From Burkholderia puraquae (lineage in GTDB: Bacteria > Pseudomonadota > Gammaproteobacteria > Burkholderiales > Burkholderiaceae): DNA of 64,000 nt. Below are positions 38,224 through 47,525 of the stretch, in pieces; position 1 is the stretch's first letter, and every line of letters begins with the position of its first letter. The notes under the pieces were generated by a model, which saw only the letters and a list, made by a program, of their open reading frames with translations, had not been told where the DNA came from and did not search any database. The DNA lies in contig NZ_NBYX01000004.1 of NCBI RefSeq assembly GCF_002099195.1, positions 124,064 to 188,063 of the forward strand, written 5' to 3'. A program made the translations under genes and the position numbers.

Positions 38224-39039
38224 ATGAAATTCCACACGCTCGCTACGTGGCTCGTCGGGGCCGCGCTCATCACCGCAGGCACCGTCGCGCATGCGGACCG
38301 TCTCGACGACATCAAAAAGGCCGGCGTGCTGCGCGTCGCGACGTTCGACAGCAACCCGCCGTTCGGCTATGTCGACGGCAAAAGCAACCACATCGTCGGC
38401 CTCGACGTCGACTACGCGAAGGCACTCGCCGACAAGCTCGGCGTGAAGCTGCAGCTCCAGCCGACCAACCCGGCGAACCGCATCCCGTTCCTGACGTCCG
38501 GCAAGGTCGATCTCGTGCTCGCAAACTTCACGATCACCGACGAGCGCGCGAAGCAGGTCGACTTCAGCATTCCGTATTTCTCGTCGGGGCAGCAGTTTCT
38601 CGCGAAGAAGGGCGTGCTGAAATCCGCCGACCAGCTGAACGCGCTGCGCGTCGGCGCGGACAAGGGCACGACCAACGAGATCACGCTGCGCGAGAAATTC
38701 CCGAAGGCGACGATCGTCGCGTATGACGACACGCCGTTCGCGTTCGCCGCGCTGCGCGCCGGCAACGTGCAGGCGATCACGCAGGACGGCCCGAAGCTGA
38801 TCGGGCTGCTCGCGAACGTGCCCGACAAGCAGAACTACGAGATCCCCGCGTTCACGATCTCGAACGACTACATGGGCGTCGGCGTGCCGAAGGGCGAGAC
38901 GCGCCTGCTCGGCTTCGTCAACGACACGCTCAAGGGGCTCGAGGCGAACGGCCGCGCCGTGCAGATCTACGACGCATGGTTCGGGCCGACGACGAAGACG
39001 CCGCTCACACGCATCTTCCGGATCGGCGACAAGACCTGA
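38224..39039 (+). CDS. Polar amino acid ABC transporter binding protein
   Basis: This 271-residue periplasmic protein has a signal peptide at residues 1-24 (LATWLVGAALITAGTVAHA). The type II binding fold shows the family pattern IKKAGVLRVATFDSNPPFGYVD, GLDVDYAKALADKLG, and DLVLANFTITDERAKQVDFS. The ATG at 38224 follows GTGCTC and lacks a strong ribosome site, but the signal peptide begins there. It belongs to the glutamate/cystine/histidine-like group; the ligand is not determined. Two permease genes follow; no ATPase gene is present. Confidence 0.88.
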   Translation: MKFHTLATWLVGAALITAGTVAHADRLDDIKKAGVLRVATFDSNPPFGYVDGKSNHIVGLDVDYAKALADKLGVKLQLQPTNPANRIPFLTSGKVDLVLANFTITDERAKQVDFSIPYFSSGQQFLAKKGVLKSADQLNALRVGADKGTTNEITLREKFPKATIVAYDDTPFAFAALRAGNVQAITQDGPKLIGLLANVPDKQNYEIPAFTISNDYMGVGVPKGETRLLGFVNDTLKGLEANGRAVQIYDAWFGPTTKTPLTRIFRIGDKT

Positions 39040-39136
39040 TCCGCCTCCTCGCACGCGCGCCGCGCTCGGCCGGACCCTTGGCCTCGCGGCGCTTTCCGTT
39101 TTCTTCCGATCGCGCGCTTCGCGCCCGCAACACGGC

Positions 39137-39859
39137 ATGCTCGGGTTGGCTCCCAAATATCTGTCCTGGCTCTGGCAGGGCTTCCTGCTGACGCTCGGCC
39201 TCGCGGCTGCGTCGGCCGTTGCCGCGACCGCCGGCGGGCTGCTGCTCGCGGTCATGCGGCATGCGCGCGGCATCGCCCCGCGCACGGTGGCGGCCGCGTA
39301 CGTCATCACGTTCCGCAACACCCCGCTGCTCGTGCAGTTGCTGTTCTGGTATTTCGGCGTCGCGTCGCTGCTGCCCGATACGTGGATTGCGTGGCTGAAC
39401 GCGCGCCATGCGTTGAGCATCGGCCCGTTCACGCTTGCGTGGCCATCGTTCGAATTCGTCGCGGGCTGGGTCGGGCTGAGTGCCTATACGGCCGCGTTTG
39501 TTGCCGAGGAGTGCGAAGCGGGCCTGCGCGGCGTGCGGCGCGCGCAGCACGATGCGGCGGCCGCGCTCGGCCTCACGCCGATGCAGTCGCTGCGCTACGT
39601 GGTGCTGCCGCAGGCCGTGCGCATCGCGTTGCCGCCGCTGTTCGGCCAATACATGAATCTCGTGAAGAACTCGTCGCTCGCGATGGCGATCGGCGTGGCC
39701 GAGCTGTCGTATGCATCGCGGCAGGTCGAGACCGAGACGTTCAAGACCTTCGCCGCATTCGGCGTGGCGACCGTGCTGTACGTCGCGGCGGTGGCCGCGA
39801 TCGAAGCGGGCGCGTATGCCGCGACGCAATGGCGCGACCGGCTGGGAGCGGGGCGCTGA
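39137..39859 (+). CDS. Amino acid ABC transporter permease (first)
   Basis: This 240-residue HisM/GltJ-type permease has five membrane segments. The marker motifs are TFRNTPLLVQLLFWYFG near residues 56-72 and the EAA loop AAAALGLTPMQSLRYVVLPQAVRIALPPLF. It starts 97 bases after the binding protein gene and is followed by the second permease after a two-base gap, so the two probably form a heterodimer. The partner ATPase must be encoded elsewhere. Confidence 0.9.
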   Translation: MLGLAPKYLSWLWQGFLLTLGLAAASAVAATAGGLLLAVMRHARGIAPRTVAAAYVITFRNTPLLVQLLFWYFGVASLLPDTWIAWLNARHALSIGPFTLAWPSFEFVAGWVGLSAYTAAFVAEECEAGLRGVRRAQHDAAAALGLTPMQSLRYVVLPQAVRIALPPLFGQYMNLVKNSSLAMAIGVAELSYASRQVETETFKTFAAFGVATVLYVAAVAAIEAGAYAATQWRDRLGAGR

Positions 39860-39861
39860 CG

Positions 39862-40587
39862 ATGGATCTCTCGCTGCTGTTCGCGAATCTCCCGTACCTG
39901 CTCGTCGGCGCGTTCCCGGAAGGGCCGCTCGGCGGCGCCGCGCTGTCGCTGCTGCTCGCGATCGCGTCGGCCGTCGCATCGGCCGTGCTCGGCATCGCGC
40001 TCGGTGTTGCGATGGCGCTCGCGCGCGGCCCCGCACGCGTGCTGCTGCTTGCGTTCATCGGCTTCTTTCGCGCGATTCCGGTGCTGATGCTGATTTTCTG
40101 GACCTACTTCCTGATGCCCATGCTGCTGCACATGGACGTGCCGGGGCTCGCGACGGTCGTATGCGCGCTCGCGCTGATCGGCGGCGCGTATCTCGCGCAC
40201 GCTGTGCATGCGGGTATCGTCGCGGCCGGCGACGGGCAATGGCAGGCCGGGCTGTCGCTCGGGCTCACGCGCTGGCAGACGGTGCGCTACGTGCTGCTGC
40301 CGCAGGCGATCCGGATCATGACGCCGTCGTTCGTCAACCAGTGGGTCGCGCTCGTGAAGGACACGTCGCTCGCGTATATCGTCGGCGTGCCGGAGCTGTC
40401 GTTCGTCGCGACGCAGGTGAACAACCGGCTGATGGTGTACCCGGCGCCGATCTTCCTGTTCGTCGCGCTGATCTATCTGGTGCTGTGCACGTCACTCGAC
40501 GGCGCGGCACGCTGGCTGCTGTCGCGCCGCCCGCGCGCGGAACGCGCCGTGCAGGCGGCGGCCGAGTACACGGAACCCGCGCGGTAA
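39862..40587 (+). CDS. Amino acid ABC transporter permease (second)
   Basis: This 241-residue permease begins at an ATG two bases after the previous stop. It has the same family motifs: GFFRAIPVLMLIFWTYFL and the EAA loop AGLSLGLTRWQTVRYVLLPQAIRIMTPSFV. Five to six membrane segments are visible, and the C-terminal 25 residues are polar and Ala/Arg-rich. It is the last gene of the ABC cluster and runs convergent to the M23 peptidase gene. Confidence 0.9.
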   Translation: MDLSLLFANLPYLLVGAFPEGPLGGAALSLLLAIASAVASAVLGIALGVAMALARGPARVLLLAFIGFFRAIPVLMLIFWTYFLMPMLLHMDVPGLATVVCALALIGGAYLAHAVHAGIVAAGDGQWQAGLSLGLTRWQTVRYVLLPQAIRIMTPSFVNQWVALVKDTSLAYIVGVPELSFVATQVNNRLMVYPAPIFLFVALIYLVLCTSLDGAARWLLSRRPRAERAVQAAAEYTEPAR

Positions 40588-40665
40588 CGGCATGCCGCGG
40601 CGCCGGCCATTGCTGCGACCGTTTCGATTTGCCTGTGAGGAAGTGCCGGTGAAGCTGCGCAGCGG

Positions 40666-40700
40666 ACAGCCCGCCGGGCAGGTCGGGCCCGGCGGGCTGT
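40666..40700. terminator. Long GC-rich hairpin between convergent genes
   Basis: The arms 40666-40679 and 40687-40700 form a perfect 14-pair stem with a seven-base loop. There is no T tract, so it is probably a block to read-through shared by the ABC permease and M23 genes. Confidence 0.5.
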
Positions 40701-40768
40701 ACGGACAGGGACGGCAGAGGGCCGGCCGCGCGCCGCTGCTCGTCGAGCGACGGCGCGCGGCGGGTGCA

Positions 40769-42040
40769 TCACGACGCCGAGTAATGCGTATTGAAGACCG
40801 CGCGCAGCGTCGAGGTATCGGTTGCGAAATCGCCCCACAGCGGCCCGTCGTTCCGCGCGAACGCGAACGGTGCCGTATTGACCGACGCGAGACGGAAGCG
40901 CCATTGCGCCGCTTCCTGGCGGAAGGCGGTGAGCTGCATGTCGGACAGCGCCGTCTGCGCGCTCGCGAGCGTGACGAGCGGGTCGACCGGATCGTTCGCG
41001 ACGCGCACCTCGAAGTGCAGGTGCGGGCCCGTGGCGGCGCCGGTCATCCCGACCGAGCCGATGCGCTGGCCCTGCTTCACGGTCTCGCCCGTCTTGAGGC
41101 CGCGTGCGAATGCGGACAGGTGCGCGTAATAGGTCGAGTACCCATCGGCGTGATCGACGATCACGTAGCGGCCGTAGCCGCCCGGATCGGTGCCGACGAA
41201 CGACACGACGCCGTCGGCCGCCGCATCGACGGGCGTACCGCTCGGCGCGGCGAGATCGACGCCCGTGTGGAACGCCATCGCCTGCGACAGCGGATGAATG
41301 CGCTCGCCGAAGAACGAGCTGATGCGCGTCCACTTGACCGGCATCGTGAATGCGGCGGCTTCGAGCGGCGAGCCGTCGAGCGCGTAGTACGCGCCGTGCT
41401 CGGCGCCCGGCGCACGGAACCAGATCGCGCCGAACGTGCGGCCGGCGACGCGCAGTTCGAGTGCGGTGAGGTGCGGCGTGCCGTCGTTCGTATCGAACGC
41501 GACGCGGTAGTAGTCGCCGCGCTGCGCGCTTGCACGCATCGCGACCTTGCCGCTGACGAGATCGCCGAGCTGGATGCGCACCTCGGGCGGCACGTCGAGA
41601 CGGTTCAGCGTATCGGACAGCGTGAGCTCGATGTCGCCCGCGCGCATTCCGTGCTGGTTTTCAGGGGCTGCGAACTGGAACAGGTTCGCATAGCCGAGCA
41701 TGTCGTTGCGGTGTGCGCTGAGCGGCGCGAACAAGCCCGGCTGCTGGCTGCGGTCGTTACGTTCGCCGGCATCGCCGCGCTCGCCGATCGTGCGGGCGAG
41801 CTCGCTCGTCACGAAATGCTGCGCGGTGGGAAACGGCGTGTCGGACAGCACGCGCTGCGGCAGCGCGGCCGTGCCCGAGTCGACGGCGCCCGGCAGTTGC
41901 GACACGGCCGGCAGCGCGGCAAGGCCGAGCGCGGCGAGGGCGCCGAGCACGGCGGCAGGGATGAGCGCGCGTGCGACGCGCTGCGCGCGGCCAGGCGCGA
42001 AAGCATCAGGGGTAGCGGCAGACTTGACCAAGGTGTCCAC
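40769..42040 (-). CDS. M23 family metallopeptidase (LytM domain)
   Basis: This 423-residue envelope protein has an N-terminal membrane anchor at about residues 24-46 and a spacer domain. The zinc peptidase domain covers about 250-350: MAFHTGVDLAAPSGTPVDAA supplies the first His and Asp, and GAATGPHLHFEVRV carries the HxH motif. All metal ligands are present, so it may cut peptidoglycan cross-bridges rather than act as a regulator. The start is a GTG at 42040 with a weak ribosome site. A structured RNA candidate lies about 90 bases upstream on the same strand. Confidence 0.88.
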   Translation of the reverse strand: MDTLVKSAATPDAFAPGRAQRVARALIPAAVLGALAALGLAALPAVSQLPGAVDSGTAALPQRVLSDTPFPTAQHFVTSELARTIGERGDAGERNDRSQQPGLFAPLSAHRNDMLGYANLFQFAAPENQHGMRAGDIELTLSDTLNRLDVPPEVRIQLGDLVSGKVAMRASAQRGDYYRVAFDTNDGTPHLTALELRVAGRTFGAIWFRAPGAEHGAYYALDGSPLEAAAFTMPVKWTRISSFFGERIHPLSQAMAFHTGVDLAAPSGTPVDAAADGVVSFVGTDPGGYGRYVIVDHADGYSTYYAHLSAFARGLKTGETVKQGQRIGSVGMTGAATGPHLHFEVRVANDPVDPLVTLASAQTALSDMQLTAFRQEAAQWRFRLASVNTAPFAFARNDGPLWGDFATDTSTLRAVFNTHYSAS

Positions 42041-42369
42041 ATCCAGGAGAGCGGTTCAAAGGGGTGTGGGCAGGGGCCACCGGCGGCACATCCGTCGGGC
42101 GGCGACGGGGCGGGCGGCGGGCGTGCAACAAAACAGGCCCCGCCAGGGGCCTGTATCGTTTCCGTTCGACCCAACGCGCGGGGCGGGCCCGCTTCGAACG
42201 GCGGCGTGCATACCGGGTCGAACCCGGTTATCACGAAGACGCTAAAGAAAGATGACAGCGTCAGTCTACCGATGTTCCGCGAAACGTTAAAAATTTTAAA
42301 GGGGGTCAGCTCATTCGTTTCGCAGTGCGGTAAATCGGGTTAAATCAGCATTTATTACGACAATTCCCA
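42041..42369 (-). other. Intergenic region holding a structured RNA candidate
   Basis: This 329-base gap between the M23 gene and the TetR gene has no protein gene. Its middle part contains three nested or serial inverted repeats and a minus-strand terminator (see 42127-42256). The part next to the TetR gene is AT-rich and has no recognised motif. Confidence 0.6.
42127..42256 (-). ncRNA. Candidate structured RNA with intrinsic terminator
   Basis: Read on the minus strand, three stems follow one another. Stem 1 is ACCGGGT/ACCCGGT (42212-42218 with 42222-42228). Stem 2 is TCGAACGG with CCGTTCGA (42194-42201 with 42162-42169), enclosing a further GC-rich pairing. Stem 3 is ACAGGCCCC/GGGGCCTGT (42133-42141 with 42146-42154), followed by TTTGTT. 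A weak promoter, TTAACG (42285-42290) and TAGACT (42263-42268) spaced 16, would start it near 42256. It may be an sRNA or an attenuator in the M23 leader. It matches no RNA I recognise. Confidence 0.4.
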
Positions 42370-43017
42370 TCAGTCCGGCAATTTGTGCGCGCGGCGGCGC
42401 AGCGCGGTGGACGTGCGCACGGCGTCGAAACTGGCGTCGAGCATGGCTTCGGCGTCGTTCCACAGGTTGCCGCGCAGCCGGTTGGTCCAGATCATCGACG
42501 CGAACACGCCTTCGAGCAGCGACACGAGATAGACGGCGGCCAGATGCACGTCGAGATCGGCGGCGATTTCGCCGGCCGCGATCGCGCGGCGCAGCAGCGC
42601 CTTCGTGATCCGCAGCATCTGCAATTCGAGCAGCATGCGGCGCCGCTGCAGCGCGCCGTTTTCTTCGCTCTGCTCGCACTTCGTATAGAGGATCACGAGC
42701 ACGCGCTGCATCGGGCCCGGCTCGCCGCATTCCTGCAGATAGTGCGAGGCGGCGCGCCGCAGCGTGGCAAGCGGGGGCAGCCCGTCGCCCGCGTCGAAGC
42801 CTTCCGACGTGCGGGCGAACGCGCGGTCGCACATCGCGAGACACACCTCCATCTTGTTGCGGTAGTGGCCGTAGACGGCGCCCCGCGACATCCCGGCGGC
42901 CTCGGCGAGGTCCGCCATCGCGGTTTGCGCAACGCCCTTCTCGAGCAGCACGAGCTCGGCGGCATCGAGGATCCGGTGCTTGATGGCGAGCGATTCTTCG
43001 CGGGTCTTGCGGGCCAT
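42370..43017 (-). CDS. amrR: TetR family repressor of the AmrAB-OprA pump
   Basis: This 215-residue regulator has the TetR helix-turn-helix at residues 10-55 (KHRILDAAELVLLEKGVAQT, GMSRGAVYGHYRNKMEV). The ligand-binding helices match the TtgR/AcrR group that controls RND pumps. It is transcribed away from amrA over a 150-base gap that contains a perfect inverted repeat on the amrA -10 box. Loss of such repressors raises aminoglycoside or macrolide efflux in related species. Confidence 0.9.
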   Translation of the reverse strand: MARKTREESLAIKHRILDAAELVLLEKGVAQTAMADLAEAAGMSRGAVYGHYRNKMEVCLAMCDRAFARTSEGFDAGDGLPPLATLRRAASHYLQECGEPGPMQRVLVILYTKCEQSEENGALQRRRMLLELQMLRITKALLRRAIAAGEIAADLDVHLAAVYLVSLLEGVFASMIWTNRLRGNLWNDAEAMLDASFDAVRTSTALRRRAHKLPD

Positions 43018-43090
43018 GTCCTGAAATTCCTTACAGTTCGCTGTCGTTTTATTGAGACAGTGTGACGGTCAGATTGAAACGGCGTGTATT

Positions 43091-43114
43091 TAATCAGTCG
43101 TGACTGATTATAAT
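43091..43114. promoter_or_regulatory. AmrR operator overlapping the amrA -10 box
   Basis: TAATCAGTC (43091-43099) and GACTGATTA (43102-43110) are exact complements two bases apart. The right arm runs into TATAAT (43109-43114), a perfect -10 element reading towards amrA. A dimeric repressor here would block RNA polymerase. Confidence 0.75.
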
Positions 43115-43167
43115 CGGCCACCCTGAGCCGCCGCATTTTATCGGTGGCGAACGATCCGAGGTCACAC

Positions 43168-44367
43168 ATGAATAACAATCGCTCCCTGTTGCGCCACCGG
43201 CTGGTGCCGTTCGCGCTGGCGGCCGTGCTGGCCCTGGCCGGATGTGGAAAGGGCGACAAGGACGCCGCGCCGGAGGCCGCGAAACAGGCAACGGTCGTGA
43301 CGGTGCGCCCGACGGCCGTGCCGATGACCGTCGAATTGCCGGGCCGGCTCGACGCGTACCGGCAGGCGGAAGTGCGCGCGCGGGTTGCGGGCATCGTCAC
43401 CGCGCGCACTTACGAGGAAGGCCAGGAGGTGAAGCAGGGCGCCGTGCTGTTCCGCATCGATCCCGCGCCGCTGAAGGCCGCACGCGATGCCGCGCAGGGT
43501 GCGCTCGCGAAGGCGCAGGCCGCCGCGCTCGCGGCGACCGACAAGCGCCGCCGTTACGACGATCTCGTGCGCGATCGCGCGGTGAGCGAGCGCGACCACA
43601 CCGAAGCCGTCGCGGCGGATACCCAGGCGAAGGCCGAGGTCGCCTCCGCGAAGGCGGAGCTCGCACGGGCGCAGTTGCAGCTCGACTATGCGACCGTCAC
43701 CGCGCCGATCGCGGGCCGCGCACGGCGCGCACTCGTGACCGAAGGCGCGCTCGTCGGCCAGAACGAGGCGACGCCGCTCACGACCGTCGAGCAGCTCGAT
43801 CCGATCTACGTGAATTTCTCGCAGCCGGCCGCCGACGTCGACGCGTTGCGCCGCGCAGTGAAGAGCGGGCGTGCGACGGGCATTGCGCAGCACGACATCG
43901 CGGTGACGCTGCTGCGCGCCGACGGCACCGCATATCCGCTGAAGGGCAAGCTGCTGTTCAGCGATCTCGCGGTCGATCCGACCACCGACACCGTCGCGAT
44001 GCGCGCGCTGTTCCCGAATCCGGAGCGCGAGCTGCTGCCGGGCGCGTATGTGCGGATCGCACTCGATACGGCGGTCGACCAGCGGGCGATCCTCGTGCCG
44101 CGCGATGCGCTGCTGCGCACGACCGATCGCACGTCGGTGCGTGTCGTCGGCACGAACGGCAAGGTCAAGGACGTCGAGGTCGCAGCCGACCAGATGAGCG
44201 GCCGTGACTGGCGCATCACGCGCGGCCTCGCGGGCGGCGAGCGCGTGATCGTCGACAACGCCGCGCAGTTCGCGCCCGATACGGCCGTCAAGCCCGTCGA
44301 GCAGGCGCCGCCGTCGAAGGCGGCGCCGGCAGCGGCCGCTTCGCAGGCGGCCGCCCGTCAAACCTGA
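43168..44367 (+). CDS. amrA: RND efflux membrane fusion lipoprotein AmrA
   Basis: This 399-residue periplasmic adaptor has a lipobox (LALAGC, Cys near residue 28). It also has a biotinyl-lipoyl-like hairpin domain with YRQAEVRARVAGIVTARTYEEGQEVKQG, a coiled-coil hairpin (about residues 100-165), and beta-barrel and membrane-proximal domains. The C-terminal 25 residues are Pro/Ala-rich. It links the AmrB pump to OprA. Homologues in B. pseudomallei export aminoglycosides and macrolides; the substrate range here is not known. amrB follows after 20 bases. Confidence 0.93.
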   Translation: MNNNRSLLRHRLVPFALAAVLALAGCGKGDKDAAPEAAKQATVVTVRPTAVPMTVELPGRLDAYRQAEVRARVAGIVTARTYEEGQEVKQGAVLFRIDPAPLKAARDAAQGALAKAQAAALAATDKRRRYDDLVRDRAVSERDHTEAVAADTQAKAEVASAKAELARAQLQLDYATVTAPIAGRARRALVTEGALVGQNEATPLTTVEQLDPIYVNFSQPAADVDALRRAVKSGRATGIAQHDIAVTLLRADGTAYPLKGKLLFSDLAVDPTTDTVAMRALFPNPERELLPGAYVRIALDTAVDQRAILVPRDALLRTTDRTSVRVVGTNGKVKDVEVAADQMSGRDWRITRGLAGGERVIVDNAAQFAPDTAVKPVEQAPPSKAAPAAAASQAAARQT

Positions 44368-44387
44368 CCGGTTCACACCAGACCACC

Positions 44388-47300
44388 ATGGCACGTTTCT
44401 TCATCGATCGCCCCGTCTTCGCGTGGGTGATCGCAATCTTCTTCATGCTGGGCGGCGCATTCGCGATTCGCGCGCTGCCCGTTGCGCAGTACCCGGACAT
44501 CGCACCGCCCGTCGTCAGCATCTATGCGACGTACCCGGGCGCGTCCGCGCAGGTCGTCGAGGAATCGGTGACCGCGCTGATCGAGCGCGAAATGAACGGG
44601 GCGCCGGGGCTGATGTATACGTCGGCGACGAGTAGTGCCGGGGCCGCGTCGCTGTACCTGACGTTCAAGCAGGGCGTGAACGCCGATCTCGCAGCCGTCG
44701 AAGTGCAGAACCGGCTGAAGACGGTCGAGGCGCGGCTGCCCGAACCCGTGCGGCGCGACGGCATCCAGGTCGAGAAGGCCGCCGACAACATCCAGTTCGT
44801 CGTGTCGCTGACGTCCGACGACGGCCGGATGACCGACATGCAACTCGGCGAGTACGCGTCGGCGAACGTCGTGCAGGCGCTGCGCCGCGTGGACGGCGTC
44901 GGCCGCGTGCAGTTCTGGGGCGCCGAATATGCGATGCGGATCTGGCCCGACCCGGTGAAGATGGCCGGGCACGGCCTCACCGCGTCGGATATTGCGTCGG
45001 CGGTGCGCGCACACAACGCGCGCGTGACGATCGGCGACATCGGCCGCGCTGCGGTGCCGGCCAGCGCGCCGATCGCGGCGACCGTGTTCGCCGATGCGCC
45101 GCTGAAGACGCCGGCCGATTTCGGCGCGATCGCGCTGCGCACGCAGGCCGACGGCTCCGCGCTGTACTTGCGCGACGTCGCGCGCGTCGAGTTCGGCGGC
45201 AACGACTACAACTATCCGTCGTACGTGAACGGCAAGGTCGCGACCGGGATGGGCATCAAGCTCGCGCCGGGCTCGAACGCGGTATCCACCGAAAAGCGCG
45301 TGCGCGCGACGATGGACGAGCTGTCCGCGTACTTCCCGCCGGGCGTGAAGTACCAGATCCCGTACGAGACGTCGTCGTTCGTGCGTGTGTCGATGAACAA
45401 GGTCGTCACGACGCTGATCGAGGCCGGCGTGCTCGTGTTCCTCGTGATGTTCCTGTTCATGCAGAACCTGCGCGCGACGCTGATCCCGACGCTCGTCGTG
45501 CCGGTCGCGCTCGCGGGCACGTTCGGCGTGATGTATGCGGCGGGCTTCTCGATCAACGTGCTGACGATGTTCGGCATGGTGCTCGCGATCGGCATTCTCG
45601 TCGACGACGCGATCGTCGTGGTCGAGAACGTCGAGCGGCTGATGGTCGAGGAGGGGCTGGGGCCCTACGACGCGACGGTCAAGGCGATGAAGCAGATCAG
45701 CGGCGCGATCGTCGGGATCACCGTGGTGCTGACGTCGGTGTTCGTGCCGATGGCGTTCTTCGGCGGCGCGGTGGGCAACATCTACCGGCAGTTCGCGCTG
45801 TCGCTCGCGGTGTCGATCGGCTTCTCGGCCTTCCTCGCGCTGTCGCTGACGCCCGCACTGTGCGCGACGCTGCTCAAGCCCGTGTCCGGCGACCATCACG
45901 AGAAGCGCGGCTTCTTCGGCTGGTTCAACCGCTTCGTCGCGCGTGCGACGCAGCGTTACGCGACGCGGGTCGGCAAGATGCTGAAGAAGCCGGTGCGCTG
46001 GCTCGTCGTGTACGGCGCGCTGACCGGCGCTGCGGGGCTGATGCTTACGCAGCTGCCGACCGCGTTCCTGCCGGACGAGGACCAGGGCAACTTCATGGTG
46101 ATGGTGATCCGGCCGCAAGGCACGCCGCTCGCGGAAACGATGCAGAGCGTGCGGGAAGTCGAGTCGACCATCCGCCGCGATGAGCCGATCGCGTTCACGT
46201 ACGCGCTCGGCGGCTTCAACCTGTACGGTGAAGGGCCGAACGGCGGGATGATCTACGTCACGCTGAAGAACTGGAAGGAGCGCAAGAGCGAAAGCGATCA
46301 CGTGCAGGCGATCGTCGCGCGCATCAACGAGCGCTTCGCGAGCACGCCGAACACGACGGTGTTCGCGATGAACTCGCCGGCGCTGCCCGATCTCGGCTCG
46401 ACGAGCGGCTTCGACTTCCGGCTGCAGAATCGCGGCGGGCTCGACTACGCGACGTTCAGCGCCGCGCGTGAGCAACTGCTTGCGGCGGGCCGCAAGGATC
46501 CGGCGTTGACCGACCTGATGTTCGCCGGCACGCAGGACGCGCCGCAGCTGAAGCTCGACATCGATCGCGCGAAGGCGTCCGCGCTCGGCGTGTCGATGGA
46601 CGAAATCAACACGACGCTCGCGGTGATGTTCGGCTCCGACTATATCGGCGACTTCATGCACGGCACGCAGGTGCGGCGCGTGGTCGTGCAGGCCGACGGG
46701 TTGCACCGGCTCGATCCGGACGACGTGAAGAAACTGCGCGTGCGCAACTCGCGCGGCGAGATGGTGCCGCTCGCGGCGTTCACGACGCTGCACTGGACGC
46801 TCGGGCCGCCGCAGCTCACGCGCTACAACGGCTTTCCGTCGTTCACGATCAACGGCTCGGCCGCGGAAGGCCACAGCAGCGGCGAGGCGATGGCCGCGAT
46901 CGAGCGACTCGCCGCGAAGCTGCCGCCCGGCACCGGCTTCTCGTGGTCGGGGCAGTCGTTCGAGGAGCGGCTGTCGGGTGCGCAGGCGCCGATGCTGTTC
47001 GCGCTGTCGGTGCTCGTCGTGTTCCTCGCGCTCGCGGCGCTGTACGAGAGCTGGTCGATTCCGTTCGCGGTGATGCTGGTGGTGCCGCTCGGCGTGATCG
47101 GTGCGGTGCTCGGCGTCACGCTGCGGATGATGCCGAACGACATCTACTTCAAGGTGGGGCTGATCGCGACGATCGGGTTGTCCGCGAAGAACGCGATCCT
47201 GATCGTCGAAGTCGCGAAGGACCTGGTCGCGCAGCGCATGTCGCTCGTCGATGCGGCGCTCGAGGCCGCGCGCCTGCGGCTGCGGCCGATCGTGATGACG

Positions 47301-47525
47301 TCGCTCGCGTTCGGCGTCGGCGTGCTGCCGCTCGCGTTCGCGTCGGGCGCCGCGTCCGGCGCGCAGATGGCGATCGGCACCGGCGTGCTGGGCGGCGTGA
47401 TCACGGCGACCGTGCTCGCGGTGTTCCTCGTCCCGCTGTTTTTCGTGATCGTCGGCCGCCTGTTCGACGTCGGCCCGCGCCGGCGCGGCGGGGCGCAGCC
47501 GGCGACGATGGAGGGTTCTCGATAA
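44388..47525 (+). CDS. amrB: RND efflux pump AmrB (HAE1 family)
   Basis: This 1045-residue inner-membrane pump has the standard length and layout: twelve membrane helices and two large periplasmic loops. The start ARFFIDRPVFAWVIAIFFML and the helix 4 proton-relay pair in GILVDDAIVVVENVERLM are conserved, as is IGLSAKNAILIVEVAKD near helix 10. It drives drug export by proton antiport. A 1100-codon open frame on the opposite strand is a codon-bias artefact. The stop codon overlaps the oprA start as TAATG. Confidence 0.96.
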   Translation: MARFFIDRPVFAWVIAIFFMLGGAFAIRALPVAQYPDIAPPVVSIYATYPGASAQVVEESVTALIEREMNGAPGLMYTSATSSAGAASLYLTFKQGVNADLAAVEVQNRLKTVEARLPEPVRRDGIQVEKAADNIQFVVSLTSDDGRMTDMQLGEYASANVVQALRRVDGVGRVQFWGAEYAMRIWPDPVKMAGHGLTASDIASAVRAHNARVTIGDIGRAAVPASAPIAATVFADAPLKTPADFGAIALRTQADGSALYLRDVARVEFGGNDYNYPSYVNGKVATGMGIKLAPGSNAVSTEKRVRATMDELSAYFPPGVKYQIPYETSSFVRVSMNKVVTTLIEAGVLVFLVMFLFMQNLRATLIPTLVVPVALAGTFGVMYAAGFSINVLTMFGMVLAIGILVDDAIVVVENVERLMVEEGLGPYDATVKAMKQISGAIVGITVVLTSVFVPMAFFGGAVGNIYRQFALSLAVSIGFSAFLALSLTPALCATLLKPVSGDHHEKRGFFGWFNRFVARATQRYATRVGKMLKKPVRWLVVYGALTGAAGLMLTQLPTAFLPDEDQGNFMVMVIRPQGTPLAETMQSVREVESTIRRDEPIAFTYALGGFNLYGEGPNGGMIYVTLKNWKERKSESDHVQAIVARINERFASTPNTTVFAMNSPALPDLGSTSGFDFRLQNRGGLDYATFSAAREQLLAAGRKDPALTDLMFAGTQDAPQLKLDIDRAKASALGVSMDEINTTLAVMFGSDYIGDFMHGTQVRRVVVQADGLHRLDPDDVKKLRVRNSRGEMVPLAAFTTLHWTLGPPQLTRYNGFPSFTINGSAAEGHSSGEAMAAIERLAAKLPPGTGFSWSGQSFEERLSGAQAPMLFALSVLVVFLALAALYESWSIPFAVMLVVPLGVIGAVLGVTLRMMPNDIYFKVGLIATIGLSAKNAILIVEVAKDLVAQRMSLVDAALEAARLRLRPIVMTSLAFGVGVLPLAFASGAASGAQMAIGTGVLGGVITATVLAVFLVPLFFVIVGRLFDVGPRRRGGAQPATMEGSR

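Noticed and set aside
42194..42228. tRNA-like T-arm (GGGTTCGACCC) in the gap before the M23 gene
   Set aside because: The stem and loop are shifted from the tRNA norm, there is no acceptor stem, anticodon arm or CCA end. It fits better as one stem of the structured RNA candidate.
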